From NCBI RefSeq assembly GCF_018394335.1, contig NZ_CP074572.1, forward strand, positions 3,596,001-3,660,000: a DNA stretch of 64,000 nucleotides, given 5' to 3'. This DNA is from Shewanella dokdonensis (GTDB taxonomy: Bacteria > Pseudomonadota > Gammaproteobacteria > Enterobacterales > Shewanellaceae). Shown here piece by piece: positions 53,936-63,389 of this stretch. The first letter of the stretch is position 1; each line of letters starts with the position of its first letter. The position numbers and the translations under genes were made by a program. The notes under the pieces are model-generated. The model did not search any database and was not told where the DNA came from. It was given only the letters and a program-made list of their open reading frames with translations.

Positions 53936-55816
53936 GTGCTGGCGCAGGGGATTTCTGGCTATAAACCTAGGCCACAACAATTGCAGATGGCGGTGGCAGT
54001 GGCTGAAACCCTTGAACAGCCGGCCGCGAAACTGGTGCTGGAAGCTGGAACCGGGGTAGGCAAAACCTTTGGTTACCTGATCCCTGCGTTGTTATCGGGC
54101 AAGCAGGTGATTGTTTCCACCGGCAGTAAGAATCTGCAGGAACAACTGTTCTATAAAGATATTCCGGCACTTCTCACCATGCTGGATATTGCGCCTAAGG
54201 TGGCCTTGCTTAAAGGACGCAATAATTATCTGTGCCAGTTACGTTTGCAACAGCAGCTAGACAGTGCGCAAAGTCTGGATAGCCAAACCTTAGATGATCT
54301 GCTGCGAATACAGCAATGGGCTGCCGCCAGCAGTGACGGTGATTTAGGGATGATTGCGACCGTTTCTGAACAATCACTCGCGCTAGGGCTGGTGGCCTCA
54401 ACCCGTGAAAGCTGTATTGGTAAACGCTGCCCATTTTTTGAACACTGCTTTACCCGCAAAGCCCGTTTAAAAACGCTGGATGCCAAGATTATTGTCATTA
54501 ATCACCATCTATTTTTTGCCGATTGGGTGTTGAAAGACACAGGTTTTGCCGAGTTATTACCCCAAGCTGACATGCTGGTGTTTGATGAAGCACATCAATT
54601 ACCGGATATTGCCGTGAGCTATTTCGGCCAGCAATTGTCGTTGACGGCAATGGATCGCTTGTTGGCACGCATTGAAGAGGTTTATCTCAATGAATTGCGC
54701 GATACGGCGCAACTTGGCGAGTTGGCCCGGCGCTGCATGAGCCGTTTAGCCGACTGGGCGCAGGCGTGTCTGCAAAGCGGACAAAGTGACTGGCGGTTAT
54801 TGTTAGCAGACAAAGTATTAGCCGGACGCAGTTGGCAGTTACTCGAGGAATTTCAGGCGTTACAACGGCTGTTGCTGGCACATGTTGGCCGCAGTGAACT
54901 GCTGGATGACTGTTTTGAGAAATGGCTGGAATATCTGGCAAAATTGCAGCAGTTTCTGGAGTGTGACAACCCCAGTGCCGCCTATTCATTAGAATTAACC
55001 GGGCGTTTGCCTATGCTGCGTATGGCGCCCATTGATGTTACCCGTGAATGCCAGCAGTTATTCAATGCGGATTGTCGTTGGGTGTTCACCTCGGCAACCT
55101 TGCAGGTGAACCGCGAGTTGCGACATTTCGCTGTGGGTCTGGGGTTGACGGGGTGCCGTGAAATGATCCTCGACAGTCCGTTTGACTATCAGCAACAGGC
55201 ACTATTCTGTGTGCCAAGGCAACTGGCGGATGTGCGCAGTGACTCTGATTATCAGTTACAGCGGTTGGTCAGTATCTGTTTACAAGCGGTCAATGCGGCC
55301 AAAGGCCGGACATTTATTTTGTTTACCAGCCATCGGATGTTGGAGCGCGTGGCGTTAGCGTTACGAGGCCGTTGTAGCTATCCACTGTTAGTGCAGGGCA
55401 GTGCTGGCAAACAGAGCCTGCTGAAAAAATTTCGGCAATTGGGTAACGCGGTATTGCTGGGCACCGGCAGTTTCTGGGAAGGGGTGGATGTTCGTGGGCA
55501 TCTGTTGTCTTGTGTGATCATTGATAAACTGCCGTTTGTGTCGCCAGATGATAATCTTTATCGTGCCCGTGCGGCTGAATTACATCGGCGCGGTGGCGAT
55601 CCTTTTAATGATATCTCTTTGCCTCAGGCGGTGATTGCCTTAAAGCAGGGTTTTGGCCGGTTGATCCGTGATGAACACGACCGAGGAGTGCTGATCCTGT
55701 GCGATAACCGTATTGTTAATCGCCCATATGGCAGTGCCTTTTTGAATTCTTTGCCACCTATGGCGAGAACCCGTAGCCTTGACCAGGCGATAAAATTTCT
55801 GCAACAGATAAAATAG
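53936..55816 (+). CDS. yoaA: ATP-dependent DNA helicase YoaA (DinG/XPD family)
   Basis: Superfamily 2 iron-sulfur helicase related to XPD. Walker A is LEAGTGVGKTFGY, four cysteines that would hold a 4Fe-4S cluster are in ESCIGKRCPFFEHCF, the DEAH box is VFDEAHQLPDIA, and the C-terminal motifs are GTGSFWEGVDVRG and QGFGRLIRDEHDRG. 626 residues from GTG 53936. The family N-terminus seems to begin about 13 codons earlier (LVKEVNLAFSQAG), but no start codon exists there in frame, so either the GTG is used or a base is missing upstream. E. coli YoaA acts with HolC in DNA repair. Confidence 0.88.
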   Translation: MLAQGISGYKPRPQQLQMAVAVAETLEQPAAKLVLEAGTGVGKTFGYLIPALLSGKQVIVSTGSKNLQEQLFYKDIPALLTMLDIAPKVALLKGRNNYLCQLRLQQQLDSAQSLDSQTLDDLLRIQQWAAASSDGDLGMIATVSEQSLALGLVASTRESCIGKRCPFFEHCFTRKARLKTLDAKIIVINHHLFFADWVLKDTGFAELLPQADMLVFDEAHQLPDIAVSYFGQQLSLTAMDRLLARIEEVYLNELRDTAQLGELARRCMSRLADWAQACLQSGQSDWRLLLADKVLAGRSWQLLEEFQALQRLLLAHVGRSELLDDCFEKWLEYLAKLQQFLECDNPSAAYSLELTGRLPMLRMAPIDVTRECQQLFNADCRWVFTSATLQVNRELRHFAVGLGLTGCREMILDSPFDYQQQALFCVPRQLADVRSDSDYQLQRLVSICLQAVNAAKGRTFILFTSHRMLERVALALRGRCSYPLLVQGSAGKQSLLKKFRQLGNAVLLGTGSFWEGVDVRGHLLSCVIIDKLPFVSPDDNLYRARAAELHRRGGDPFNDISLPQAVIALKQGFGRLIRDEHDRGVLILCDNRIVNRPYGSAFLNSLPPMARTRSLDQAIKFLQQIK

Positions 55817-55911
55817 TTATCGAGCAGGATGATATTTAAAACTTTTGGATTTGAAGACAGTGCTGGCGAGGGATGTTAGCAACGTATTTCCAGACGGGAT
55901 AAAACAACGAA

Positions 55912-55937
55912 AAAGAGGAGACTACTGCCTCCTCTTT
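55912..55937. terminator. Terminator between yoaA and hemB
   Basis: AAAGAGGAG pairs with CTCCTCTTT across an 8-nt loop. The A run to the left provides a U tract for the leftward hemB transcript. Confidence 0.7.
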
Positions 55938-55958
55938 GGATCATTGAGCGCTTAAGGC

Positions 55959-56984
55959 TTAAGCGTTTTTGTCAGCTGCCAGCCATTCAGCAAATTGTTT
56001 AGTGTAGTAGCTCACAATCAGGCTAGCCCCCGCACGTTTGAAGCCAATAAAGCTTTCAGTCACCACGGCGCGTTCATCCAGCGCCCCAGCCAGTGCGGCA
56101 AACTTGATACTGGCATATTCGCCACCCACATGATAAGCCGCCAACGGCAGATCAGTGCGGTCACGCAGACGCGCTAATACGTCCAGATAAGGTGTGCCCG
56201 GTTTTACCATCAGGATATCGGCACCTTCTTCTTCGTCCAACAGCGCTTCCACCATGGCTTGGCGGCCATCAGCGCAATCTAGTTGATAACCTTTACGGTT
56301 ACCTTTCAGTTCGCTGGCCACCGCTTCCCGGAATGGGCCATAAAATGCGGAAGCGAATTTAGCTGAGTGGGCGAGGATAGACACGTTTTCATAACCCGCG
56401 GCATCTAAACCATCACGCATAGCGCGGATCTGGCCATCCATCATGGCAGAGGGCGCCAGCATGTCGGCCCCAGCTTTAGCGGCGCAGATCGCCTGTTTTA
56501 CCAGATTTTCCACAGTGGCATCGTTACATACATGCACATCATCATGGATGTGTTCAATCACGCCACAATGACCATGATCTGTGTATTCACAGAAACAAAT
56601 ATCTGGGATGACGATCATTTCCGGCGCGGTTTGCTTAATGGTGCGCACCATGCGCGCCAGCAAACCTTCATCGTTCCAGGTATCGCTGCCGATAGCATCT
56701 TTGTGATGGGAGATCCCAAAAGGCATCACATACTTAACGCCAAGTTTTTGCAGCTCTTTGATTTCCTGCGCCAACATGGACTCTGGAAAACGGCTGATGC
56801 CTGGCAGAGTGCGGATTTCAACCGGGGCAGTAATGCCTTCTTCAATAAAAATCGGGTGGATCAGATCGTCCAGCGAGATAAAGTTTTCCCGGACCATAGC
56901 ACGCATAGCTTCTGAAGTACGCAAACGGCGCAGACGACGCAGCGGCGCTTTAAAGGTATGAGTGTGATTACATTGATCAGACAT
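55959..56984 (-). CDS. hemB: Delta-aminolevulinic acid dehydratase (porphobilinogen synthase)
   Basis: Condenses two 5-aminolevulinates to porphobilinogen in haem synthesis. 341 residues, TIM barrel. Zinc-site cysteines are Cys130, Cys132 and Cys140 (CFCEYTDHGHCG). Active-site lysines are Lys209 in SILAHSAKFAS and Schiff-base Lys261 in DILMVKPGTPY. The zinc-type site distinguishes it from the magnesium-only enzymes of Pseudomonas. Divergent from tsaB. Confidence 0.97.
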   Translation of the reverse strand: MSDQCNHTHTFKAPLRRLRRLRTSEAMRAMVRENFISLDDLIHPIFIEEGITAPVEIRTLPGISRFPESMLAQEIKELQKLGVKYVMPFGISHHKDAIGSDTWNDEGLLARMVRTIKQTAPEMIVIPDICFCEYTDHGHCGVIEHIHDDVHVCNDATVENLVKQAICAAKAGADMLAPSAMMDGQIRAMRDGLDAAGYENVSILAHSAKFASAFYGPFREAVASELKGNRKGYQLDCADGRQAMVEALLDEEEGADILMVKPGTPYLDVLARLRDRTDLPLAAYHVGGEYASIKFAALAGALDERAVVTESFIGFKRAGASLIVSYYTKQFAEWLAADKNA

Positions 56985-57294
56985 GAAAATTCCTTTGTTA
57001 GCTGATGAGGCTTGTCACTAAGGCAAACAATTTTATCCAAAGTTCGCCAATCGCCCCGGAAAATTAGCCAGAGCATAACTGCTAGGCAGATAAGGATACT
57101 TTGAAACATATCACGAAACATCTCGTGATGGCTGTGGCAGGTCAATGTATATGCGTGAAATGTGAACTACGCAGCCAAGGCTTCAGGCCGAGAGGGCATT
57201 ATACGACCGATAAGCTTGGATTATCAGGGATTGGTGGTATGATCGCCGCCGTTAAAAATCGGCCAGTGGTGATTTACTGGCAACTGAGGTCTAG
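56985..57294. other. hemB-tsaB divergent intergenic region
   Basis: 310 bp without a supported gene. It has a perfect 7-bp inverted repeat, ATCACGA (57110-57116) with TCGTGAT (57123-57129). A plausible sigma70 promoter for tsaB is TTGGAT (57216-57221) and TATGAT (57238-57243) with a 16-bp spacer. Confidence 0.4.
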
Positions 57295-58008
57295 ATGAAA
57301 TCAAATCAAATGCTACCACCAGTCATTCTGGCGCTGGATACCTGCACTGAACTCTGCTCGGCCGCTTTGCAATGGCCTGATGGTCGTCAGTCAGTTGCCG
57401 AAGATGCACCAAGAGAACATAGCCAGCGATTGCTGCCGATGATCGATGGTTTATTGTCTCAAGCCGGATTGACGATGGCAGATGTGGGACTCATTGCTTA
57501 CGGCCGTGGTCCTGGCAGTTTTACCGGCATTCGTATCTGTACCTCAATGACACAGGGGCTGGCATTAGCGAGAGATATTCCCGTGGTTGGCATATCCACC
57601 TTGGCGGCGCTGGCGCAGAAGGTGATGGATAACTCATCTGCACGTTATGTTATCAGTGCCATAGATGCCCGTATGAACGAGATTTACTGGGGATGTTTTG
57701 AAGCGGTTGACGGCTTAGCCGTGCTGGTGGGTGAAGAACAGGTGAGTGCGCCGCAAGCGTTGGTGTCTCCTTTTACAGGTGCTGAGACGGTTGTAGCTTG
57801 TGGTAGCGGCTTTGAAACCTATCCAGATCTTATTCTTAACATCGATAACTTGACCTTATCGGAAAGCGTGAAATATCCTGATGCAGATGCCATGCTTACC
57901 CTTGCTGTCAGCGAATGGCAGCAAGGACATGCGACCGCGGTTGATCAACTCACCCCTGTGTATCTACGAGATACGGTCGCTTGGAAGAAATTGCCCGGTA
58001 GGGCTTAA
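57295..58008 (+). CDS. tsaB: tRNA threonylcarbamoyladenosine biosynthesis protein TsaB
   Basis: Partner of TsaD and TsaE in forming t6A at position 37 of ANN-decoding tRNAs. 237 residues of the ASKHA fold with ILALDTCTELCSAAL, the family signature YGRGPGSFTGIRI and TPVYLRD at the C-terminus. In E. coli tsaB (yeaZ) lies directly next to yoaA; here hemB is between them. Confidence 0.95.
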   Translation: MKSNQMLPPVILALDTCTELCSAALQWPDGRQSVAEDAPREHSQRLLPMIDGLLSQAGLTMADVGLIAYGRGPGSFTGIRICTSMTQGLALARDIPVVGISTLAALAQKVMDNSSARYVISAIDARMNEIYWGCFEAVDGLAVLVGEEQVSAPQALVSPFTGAETVVACGSGFETYPDLILNIDNLTLSESVKYPDADAMLTLAVSEWQQGHATAVDQLTPVYLRDTVAWKKLPGRA

Positions 58009-58044
58009 CGGGTAGCATTAACGCAATAAACTGGCGGTGCAGCC

Positions 58045-58347
58045 ATGAGTATTCAGACAGTATCACTGAACAATACCCCCAACCTGTCACAGGCTGTTGC
58101 CAGCAATCGCCCGTTGGCGCAGCCGCGCGAAAAAATCGTCAATGAGATTGCGACAACAGCAACGGCGATAGAGACCCCTTCAGTTGATATTGACCATGAT
58201 TTGCTGGATGCCAAATATCAGGCAAAAGTGGAGTACGAACAGGATACCTCCACCAGTTCCAATGCTATTTCTACTTATCTATTAACCCAGCACGCCGAAC
58301 AACGCGATAATATTTCGCAGATGGTTGGCGTTGATGTTTATGCTTGA
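58045..58347 (+). CDS. Small protein of unknown function
   Basis: 100 residues, polar and acidic, without signal peptide or membrane segment. The N-terminal half is low-complexity (Asn/Ala/Thr-rich). The C-terminal half is probably helical and ends in HAEQRDNISQMVGVDVYA. I do not recognise a named family with confidence. The ATG at 58045 follows tsaB by 36 bp, and the stop overlaps the start of the next gene (ATGCTTGA), so the two are likely translationally coupled. Confidence 0.65.
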   Translation: MSIQTVSLNNTPNLSQAVASNRPLAQPREKIVNEIATTATAIETPSVDIDHDLLDAKYQAKVEYEQDTSTSSNAISTYLLTQHAEQRDNISQMVGVDVYA

Positions 58348-59041
58348 TGTGCAATCCGCTCCTCGCTCCCAACAGCTTATTCCAGGGAAAGCCCAGTTTT
58401 TTGTTGAGCTGTTATTAGCCTTGCTGTTATCCCGTCTGCCATATGTATCGCTACCGTTTCATTGGCTTGAAAGCTATTTCCATGAATTATCTCATGCTAT
58501 CGCGGCTGTTGCCTCCGGCGGTATCGTCAGCCACATACAACTGTTCCCTGATGGTTCCGGTCTGTGTTTTAGCCAGGGCGGTTGGCCAGTGTTGATCGGT
58601 TTCAGCGGCTATACCGGCGCGGCACTTTGGGGCGCTTTGCTATTTTTGATGTCCTGTTTACGACAAGGGATTCGCCAAAGCTACCTAGCATTGGGGGCGG
58701 TGGTTTTGTTAACGCTGCTATTATGGAGCCGGGATGTGCTAAGTATGGCAATCATGCTGAGTCTGGCGGTGTTGTTTTTACTGCCGTTGAAGCTTACCTA
58801 CAGTACGTTATTACGGGGAAGTCTGCGTTTGGTCGCCATGATAGTGATGCTCAATGCGTTGGCAAGCCCAGCCGTGTTGTTAGGACTTGGGCAGCGTGGT
58901 GATGCGGCACTATTAGCCAAGATAACGCTAATTCCCGCAGTCATCTGGGTCATGCTGTGGTTTGCCGTTGGTCTGGGCGCTTTATACTTGTGCTGGCGCG
59001 TTGTTGCCAAGCATTCAGCCCAAGCTAAAAGTGTTGATTAA
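58340..59041 (+). CDS. M50-like (HEXXH) integral membrane protein
   Basis: About 233 residues with seven or so hydrophobic segments. A HELSH motif lies in ESYFHELSHAIAAVASGG on an early segment, the pattern of M50-type intramembrane zinc metalloproteases (M50B-like family), followed by GFSGYTGAALWGAL. Whether the protein is an active protease is unproven; the usual second metal-ligand motif of site-2 proteases (an LDG-type motif) is not obvious. Start uncertain: ATG 58340 or ATG 58334, both overlapping the previous gene. Confidence 0.75.
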   Translation: MLDVQSAPRSQQLIPGKAQFFVELLLALLLSRLPYVSLPFHWLESYFHELSHAIAAVASGGIVSHIQLFPDGSGLCFSQGGWPVLIGFSGYTGAALWGALLFLMSCLRQGIRQSYLALGAVVLLTLLLWSRDVLSMAIMLSLAVLFLLPLKLTYSTLLRGSLRLVAMIVMLNALASPAVLLGLGQRGDAALLAKITLIPAVIWVMLWFAVGLGALYLCWRVVAKHSAQAKSVD

Positions 59042-59094
59042 GCACCCTACGGGGCGGGAAATGATAAAAATTTGAAGGATAGCCTGACAAACTC

Positions 59095-60014
59095 ATGGAA
59101 CTATGGCAATCTTCCGGCCCCGTAAACGGGGAGATCGATCTTGGTGAACAAAGGGTTGCCGTAAGGTGTTGGGGCGATGCCAGTAAGCCGTTGCTGATTG
59201 CATTGCACGGCTGGTTAGATAACGCTAACAGCTTTGAACCGCTCGCCAACTGTTTGCAAGCGGACTATCGGATCTTAGCAATTGACTGGCCTGGGCACGG
59301 TTTGTCGCCTTGGCGTCAGGGACATTATCCGCTTCACTGGGCTGATTATCTTTACGATCTACACCGTTTACTGAATGTTGTCGGTAACGAGCGGCCAGTT
59401 TTTCTGATGGGGCACTCGCTAGGGGAGTTGTAGCCAGCGCCTACACGGCGGCCTATCCCGAACGGATTGCCGCACTGGTACTGATTGAAGCACTGACCCC
59501 TTTATTTGAAGATATCCATCACCAGCAAGCGCGCTTGCGAAAGAGTTTCCAGCAAACGCTGGAAAAGTTACAGCAGGCACGACATTACACTGAGCTGGAA
59601 AAAGCGGTTGATTCACGGTATCGACTTACAGGCCTTGCACCTCAGTGGTGCCGCCTGATATTACAACGGAATTTGGCACAAGATGCGGTGGGCAGCTATT
59701 GGCGGACAGATCCGCGACTAAGAACCGATTCACCACAGCGCCTGAGTTTGGCACAAGTCGAACAGTTGATGCGGGGAATTGCGGTGCCATCGCTGCTACT
59801 CACGGGGACTGAAGGCTATGCTTCATTGTCGCTGACAGGCTCAGAGAAATACACATCGCTAGCTGAATTATTGCATCAGGCCGCCTCTTGGTTTAGGTCT
59901 TTGACCAAAGTGCAATTGACCGGAAATCATCATTTGCATATGGGAAATGCAGCGGAAGTTGCCTTAATCATCAAGGACTTCCTTGCCCAGTCGAAATGCG
60001 TAAGTAGGGGCTAG
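59095..60014 (+). CDS. Alpha/beta hydrolase (frameshifted as sequenced)
   Basis: Alpha/beta-hydrolase fold with the oxyanion region LIALHGWLDNANSFEPLA, DWPGHGLSPW and the nucleophile elbow GHSLGG. The frame breaks exactly at the elbow in the G run 59422-59425; adding one G gives MGHSLGGVVASAYTAAYPER. The C-terminal half ends with a catalytic-His candidate in LTGNHHLHMGN. The corrected length is 306 residues. The substrate is unknown. It precedes fadD by about 200 bp, a pairing that may suggest acyl-ester substrates, by inference only. Confidence 0.85.
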
Positions 60015-60212
60015 GCAAAGCTACAATTTTATGTGATGATGATCAAAATTCAAACGGTCGTATGATTTTTTGCTGATCGTTATTTATAGCATCAGAGCCA
60101 CCTCTGGCACCGGTTGCTAATTATAAGAACTCAACTCAGTTCAGTGTTTGTCTGTAGCGCGCAGTTAACATCGCTGTGTCGTAACACTGAAGCCGGATTT
60201 TAGGAGAGATTT

Positions 60213-61884
60213 GTGGATCAACCCTGGATTAATAGCTTGCCAGCTGATGTCCCTGCTGAGATAGATGCAGCACAGTTCACTTCCATCCTAGAGATGTTTG
60301 AAACCGCCGTGGACAGGTTTGCTGAACAAGCGGCTTTTATTAACATGGGCGCGAGTCTTAGCTTTAGTAAGCTAGAGGAACGCAGTCGCGCCTTTGCTTC
60401 CTATTTGCAGCATGATCTCGGATTAAAAAAGGCGATAAAGTAGCCATCATGATGCCTAATCTGTTGCAGTATCCCATCGCTATTTTTGGGGTGTTGCGTG
60501 CTGGATTGGTGGTCGTCAATGTCAATCCACTGTACACACCACGCGAACTAAAGCATCAGTTGGTAGACAGTGAAGCTAAGGCTATTGTGGTGGTGTCAAA
60601 TTTTGCCAATACCTTAGAGCAGGTAGTGGCGCAGACTCCCATAAAACATGTGATTATCAGTGGCATTGGTGATCTCCTCGGCGTTCCTAAACGCACCTTG
60701 GTCAACTTTGTCGTCAAGTACATCAAACATATGGTGCCTAAATATTCCTTACCTGGGGCTATCTCCATGCGCAAGGCGTTGCGGGCGGGGAAAGGACATC
60801 AGTATGTTAGGCCGCAGATGGACAGCAAAGATATCGCTTTCTTGCAATACACTGGCGGAACTACCGGCGTTTCCAAAGGCGCTATGCTCAGCCATGGTAA
60901 TGTTGTGGCAAATGTATTACAGGCTAATGGCGCTTATTCGCCGCTGCTGACCGATGGGGTCGAAAGTGTGGTTACCGCTTTGCCGCTGTACCACATTTTT
61001 GCGCTTACCGTGAATCTGTTCCTGTTCATGCACAAGGGCGCTAAAAATTTACTGATCACCAATCCGCGGGATATTCCGGGATTTATTGCTGAATTGCGTA
61101 AGTTTCCCTTCACTGCGTTGACGGGGGTGAATACGCTGTTTAATGCATTGTTGAATAACCCAGAGTTTGCTGAACTGGATTTTTCGCGGCTGAAATTGAG
61201 TGTCGGCGGTGGCATGGCCGTACAACGTGCGGTTGCTGAAAAATGGCAAAAACTGACGAAAACCAAACTGCTGGAAGGGTATGGCCTGACAGAAGCTTCG
61301 CCAGTTGTAGCTGGCACGCCATACAATATTGAAGGATATAACGGTTCTATCGGCTTGCCTATGCCTTCAACCTTAATTGAAGTGCGCGATAGTGACGGCC
61401 GTCCAGTCGCTCAGGGGCAGGCAGGAGAACTGTTTGCTAAAGGGCCACAGGTGATGTCAGGTTATTGGAATCGCCCAGAAGAAACCGCCAAAGTTATCGA
61501 TCAGAATGGCTGGCTGGCAACGGGCGATATTGGCTATATGGACGAAAAGGGTTTTTCTATCTGGTGGATCGCAAGAAAGATATGATCCTCGTGTCTGGAT
61601 TTAATGTTTTCCCCAATGAAGTGGAAGAAGTGGTAGCACTGCATCCTGATGTCATTGAGGTTGCCGCCGTGGGTGTCCCACATCCGGTCAGTGGTGAGCA
61701 GGTGAAAGTATTTGTGGTAGCAAGAGACAAATCTTTAACCAAAGAAGCGCTTATTCAGCATTGTCGCCAGCATTTAACGGGCTATAAGGTGCCAAAACTG
61801 ATAGAATTTCGCGACGAATTGCCGAAGACCAATGTGGGAAAAATCCTGCGCAGGGAACTCAGGGACGAAGCGAAAAGCGCCTGA
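60213..61884 (+). CDS. fadD: Long-chain-fatty-acid-CoA ligase (frameshifted as sequenced)
   Basis: Activates fatty acids to acyl-CoA for beta-oxidation, acting at the inner membrane. ANL superfamily: AMP-binding motif [18 protein letters not shown] (near residue 213), [18 protein letters not shown] and the C-terminal hinge/lysine region [14 protein letters not shown]. Two breaks: A run 60425-60430 (adding one A gives [15 protein letters not shown]) and T run 61552-61556 (adding one T gives [15 protein letters not shown]). The corrected length is 557 residues. It starts at GTG with GGAG upstream (GTGGATCAACCCTGG). Followed by rnd as in E. coli. Confidence 0.94.
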
Positions 61885-61891
61885 GAACACC

Positions 61892-61918
61892 AAAAAGCCG
61901 GCTACTAGCCGGTTTTTT
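61892..61918 (+). terminator. Intrinsic terminator of fadD
   Basis: An A run plus CCGGC pairs with GCCGG plus a T run across a short loop, ending in six T residues. Confidence 0.78.
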
Positions 61919-61953
61919 ATTGCCCTTTGCCGGCCATTTCACAGGAGTAAGTT

Positions 61954-63063
61954 TTGCAAGATTATCTGTACGTTGACAGCAGCGCCACATTAGCACCGGT
62001 GCTGCAGCAGTATCAGCAGAGTGAGCTGCTGGTACTAGATACTGAGTTCGTTCGCACTCGCACCTATTACGCACGTTTGGGCTTGATCCAAGCCTATGAT
62101 GGCAAGACGTTAGCGTTAATCGATCCGGTCGCTATCGATGACTTGTCAGGGTTCTGGTCACTATTAACGGCACCGCATATCACCAAGTTGCTGCATTCTT
62201 GCAGTGAAGACTTGGAAGTGTTTGCCCATGATGGTGGCATCCAGCCTGCGCCGCTCCTGGACAGCCAAATAGCCGCTGGGCTGGCGGGGCAAGGACATGG
62301 TCTGGGATATGCCAAGTTAGTGCAGCAATATTTAGGCGTAGAACTGGATAAAGGCGAGTCGAGAACCGATTGGATCCGACGGCCTTTGACCCAGTCACAG
62401 TTGACTTATGCCGCCAATGATGTGCTTTATCTTTACCGACTCTTTCCTGAACTGAAACAAACGCTGCAACAGCAAGGGCGCTATCAGTGGGCGATGGAAG
62501 AAAGTGCCAGAATGACCGAAGGGCGGTTATTGCCCCCAGAGCGAGAACTGGCTTATCTGAAAGTTAAAAATGCCTTTCAGTTGTCGACGATGGAACTGGC
62601 CGTGCTGCGCGGATTAGCGGCTTGGCGGCTGGATAAAGCCATTAAAAAAGATTTAGCGTTAGGTTTTGTGATGAAAGATCATGCGCTGATTGCTTTAGCT
62701 AAAAAACAACCGCGTACCGTGAATGATGTGCTGCGTCTAAAAGATCTGACCGATCAGGAAAAGCGTTTTTATGCCAAAGACGTGGTTAACATCATTACCA
62801 ATACCGATTATGCCCGTTTGCCCGAGCCGATAGATGTACTGGCGCTCAAACCAGCATATAAAGCAGCGTTTAAGCTACTAAAGGGCTGTTTGGAACAGAT
62901 TGCCACATCAGCACAAGTGCCAGTAGAAATGTTAGCTTCTAAACGCCATATCAACGAGTATCTGGGGTGGTATTGGGATAATCGCCAAGGACAACTTCCC
63001 TTGCTGCTGCAAGGTTGGCGTGGCGAACTGGCCGCAGAAAAACTGCAAGCACTGAGTTTGTAG
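61954..63063 (+). CDS. rnd: Ribonuclease D
   Basis: 3'-5' exoribonuclease that trims tRNA and small RNA 3' ends. 369 residues. The DEDDy catalytic residues are in LVLDTEFVRTRTYY (near 27), LLHSCSEDLEVFAHDGG and YAANDVLYLYRL, followed by an HRDC domain (ELAVLRGLAAWRLDKAIKKD by segments). It starts at TTG with GGAG 6 nt upstream. fadD-rnd order as in E. coli. Confidence 0.95.
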   Translation: MQDYLYVDSSATLAPVLQQYQQSELLVLDTEFVRTRTYYARLGLIQAYDGKTLALIDPVAIDDLSGFWSLLTAPHITKLLHSCSEDLEVFAHDGGIQPAPLLDSQIAAGLAGQGHGLGYAKLVQQYLGVELDKGESRTDWIRRPLTQSQLTYAANDVLYLYRLFPELKQTLQQQGRYQWAMEESARMTEGRLLPPERELAYLKVKNAFQLSTMELAVLRGLAAWRLDKAIKKDLALGFVMKDHALIALAKKQPRTVNDVLRLKDLTDQEKRFYAKDVVNIITNTDYARLPEPIDVLALKPAYKAAFKLLKGCLEQIATSAQVPVEMLASKRHINEYLGWYWDNRQGQLPLLLQGWRGELAAEKLQALSL

Positions 63064-63080
63064 CCTCTCTCGCTGATAAA

Positions 63081-63108
63081 ACTAAGGCGCCACATCCGGC
63101 GCCTTAGT
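63081..63108. terminator. Bidirectional hairpin between rnd and minE
   Basis: A perfect 11-bp stem (ACTAAGGCGCC with GGCGCCTTAGT) lies between the convergent rnd and minE genes. T tracts are weak. Confidence 0.6.
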
Positions 63109-63124
63109 CATGTTTAATAAGATA

Positions 63125-63382
63125 TCAATGATCAGGCAGGGTAACGTTAAGTTCCAGCACTGACAGGTTATCGTCATTTTGATCCAACTGCACCGACACT
63201 TGTTCTTCGGAAATCGGTACATATTTACGGATAACCTGAATGATTTCCTGTTTCATCAACGGCAGATAATCGGGGGTATCCCGTTGTGAGCGCTGATGGG
63301 CGACAATAATCTGCAGTCGTTCTTTGGCGGTGGCTGCAGTACTGCTTTTCTTGCTGCTTCTGAAATAGTCAAGTAAAGACAT
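63125..63382 (-). CDS. minE: Cell division topological specificity factor MinE
   Basis: 85 residues: N-terminal amphipathic membrane-binding and MinD-contact segment ([15 protein letters not shown], then [16 protein letters not shown]), followed by the dimeric topological-specificity domain. It drives pole-to-pole oscillation of MinCD so the Z ring forms at mid-cell. It follows minD by a few bases. Confidence 0.96.
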   Translation of the reverse strand: MSLLDYFRSSKKSSTAATAKERLQIIVAHQRSQRDTPDYLPLMKQEIIQVIRKYVPISEEQVSVQLDQNDDNLSVLELNVTLPDH

Positions 63383-63389
63383 AATTTAG

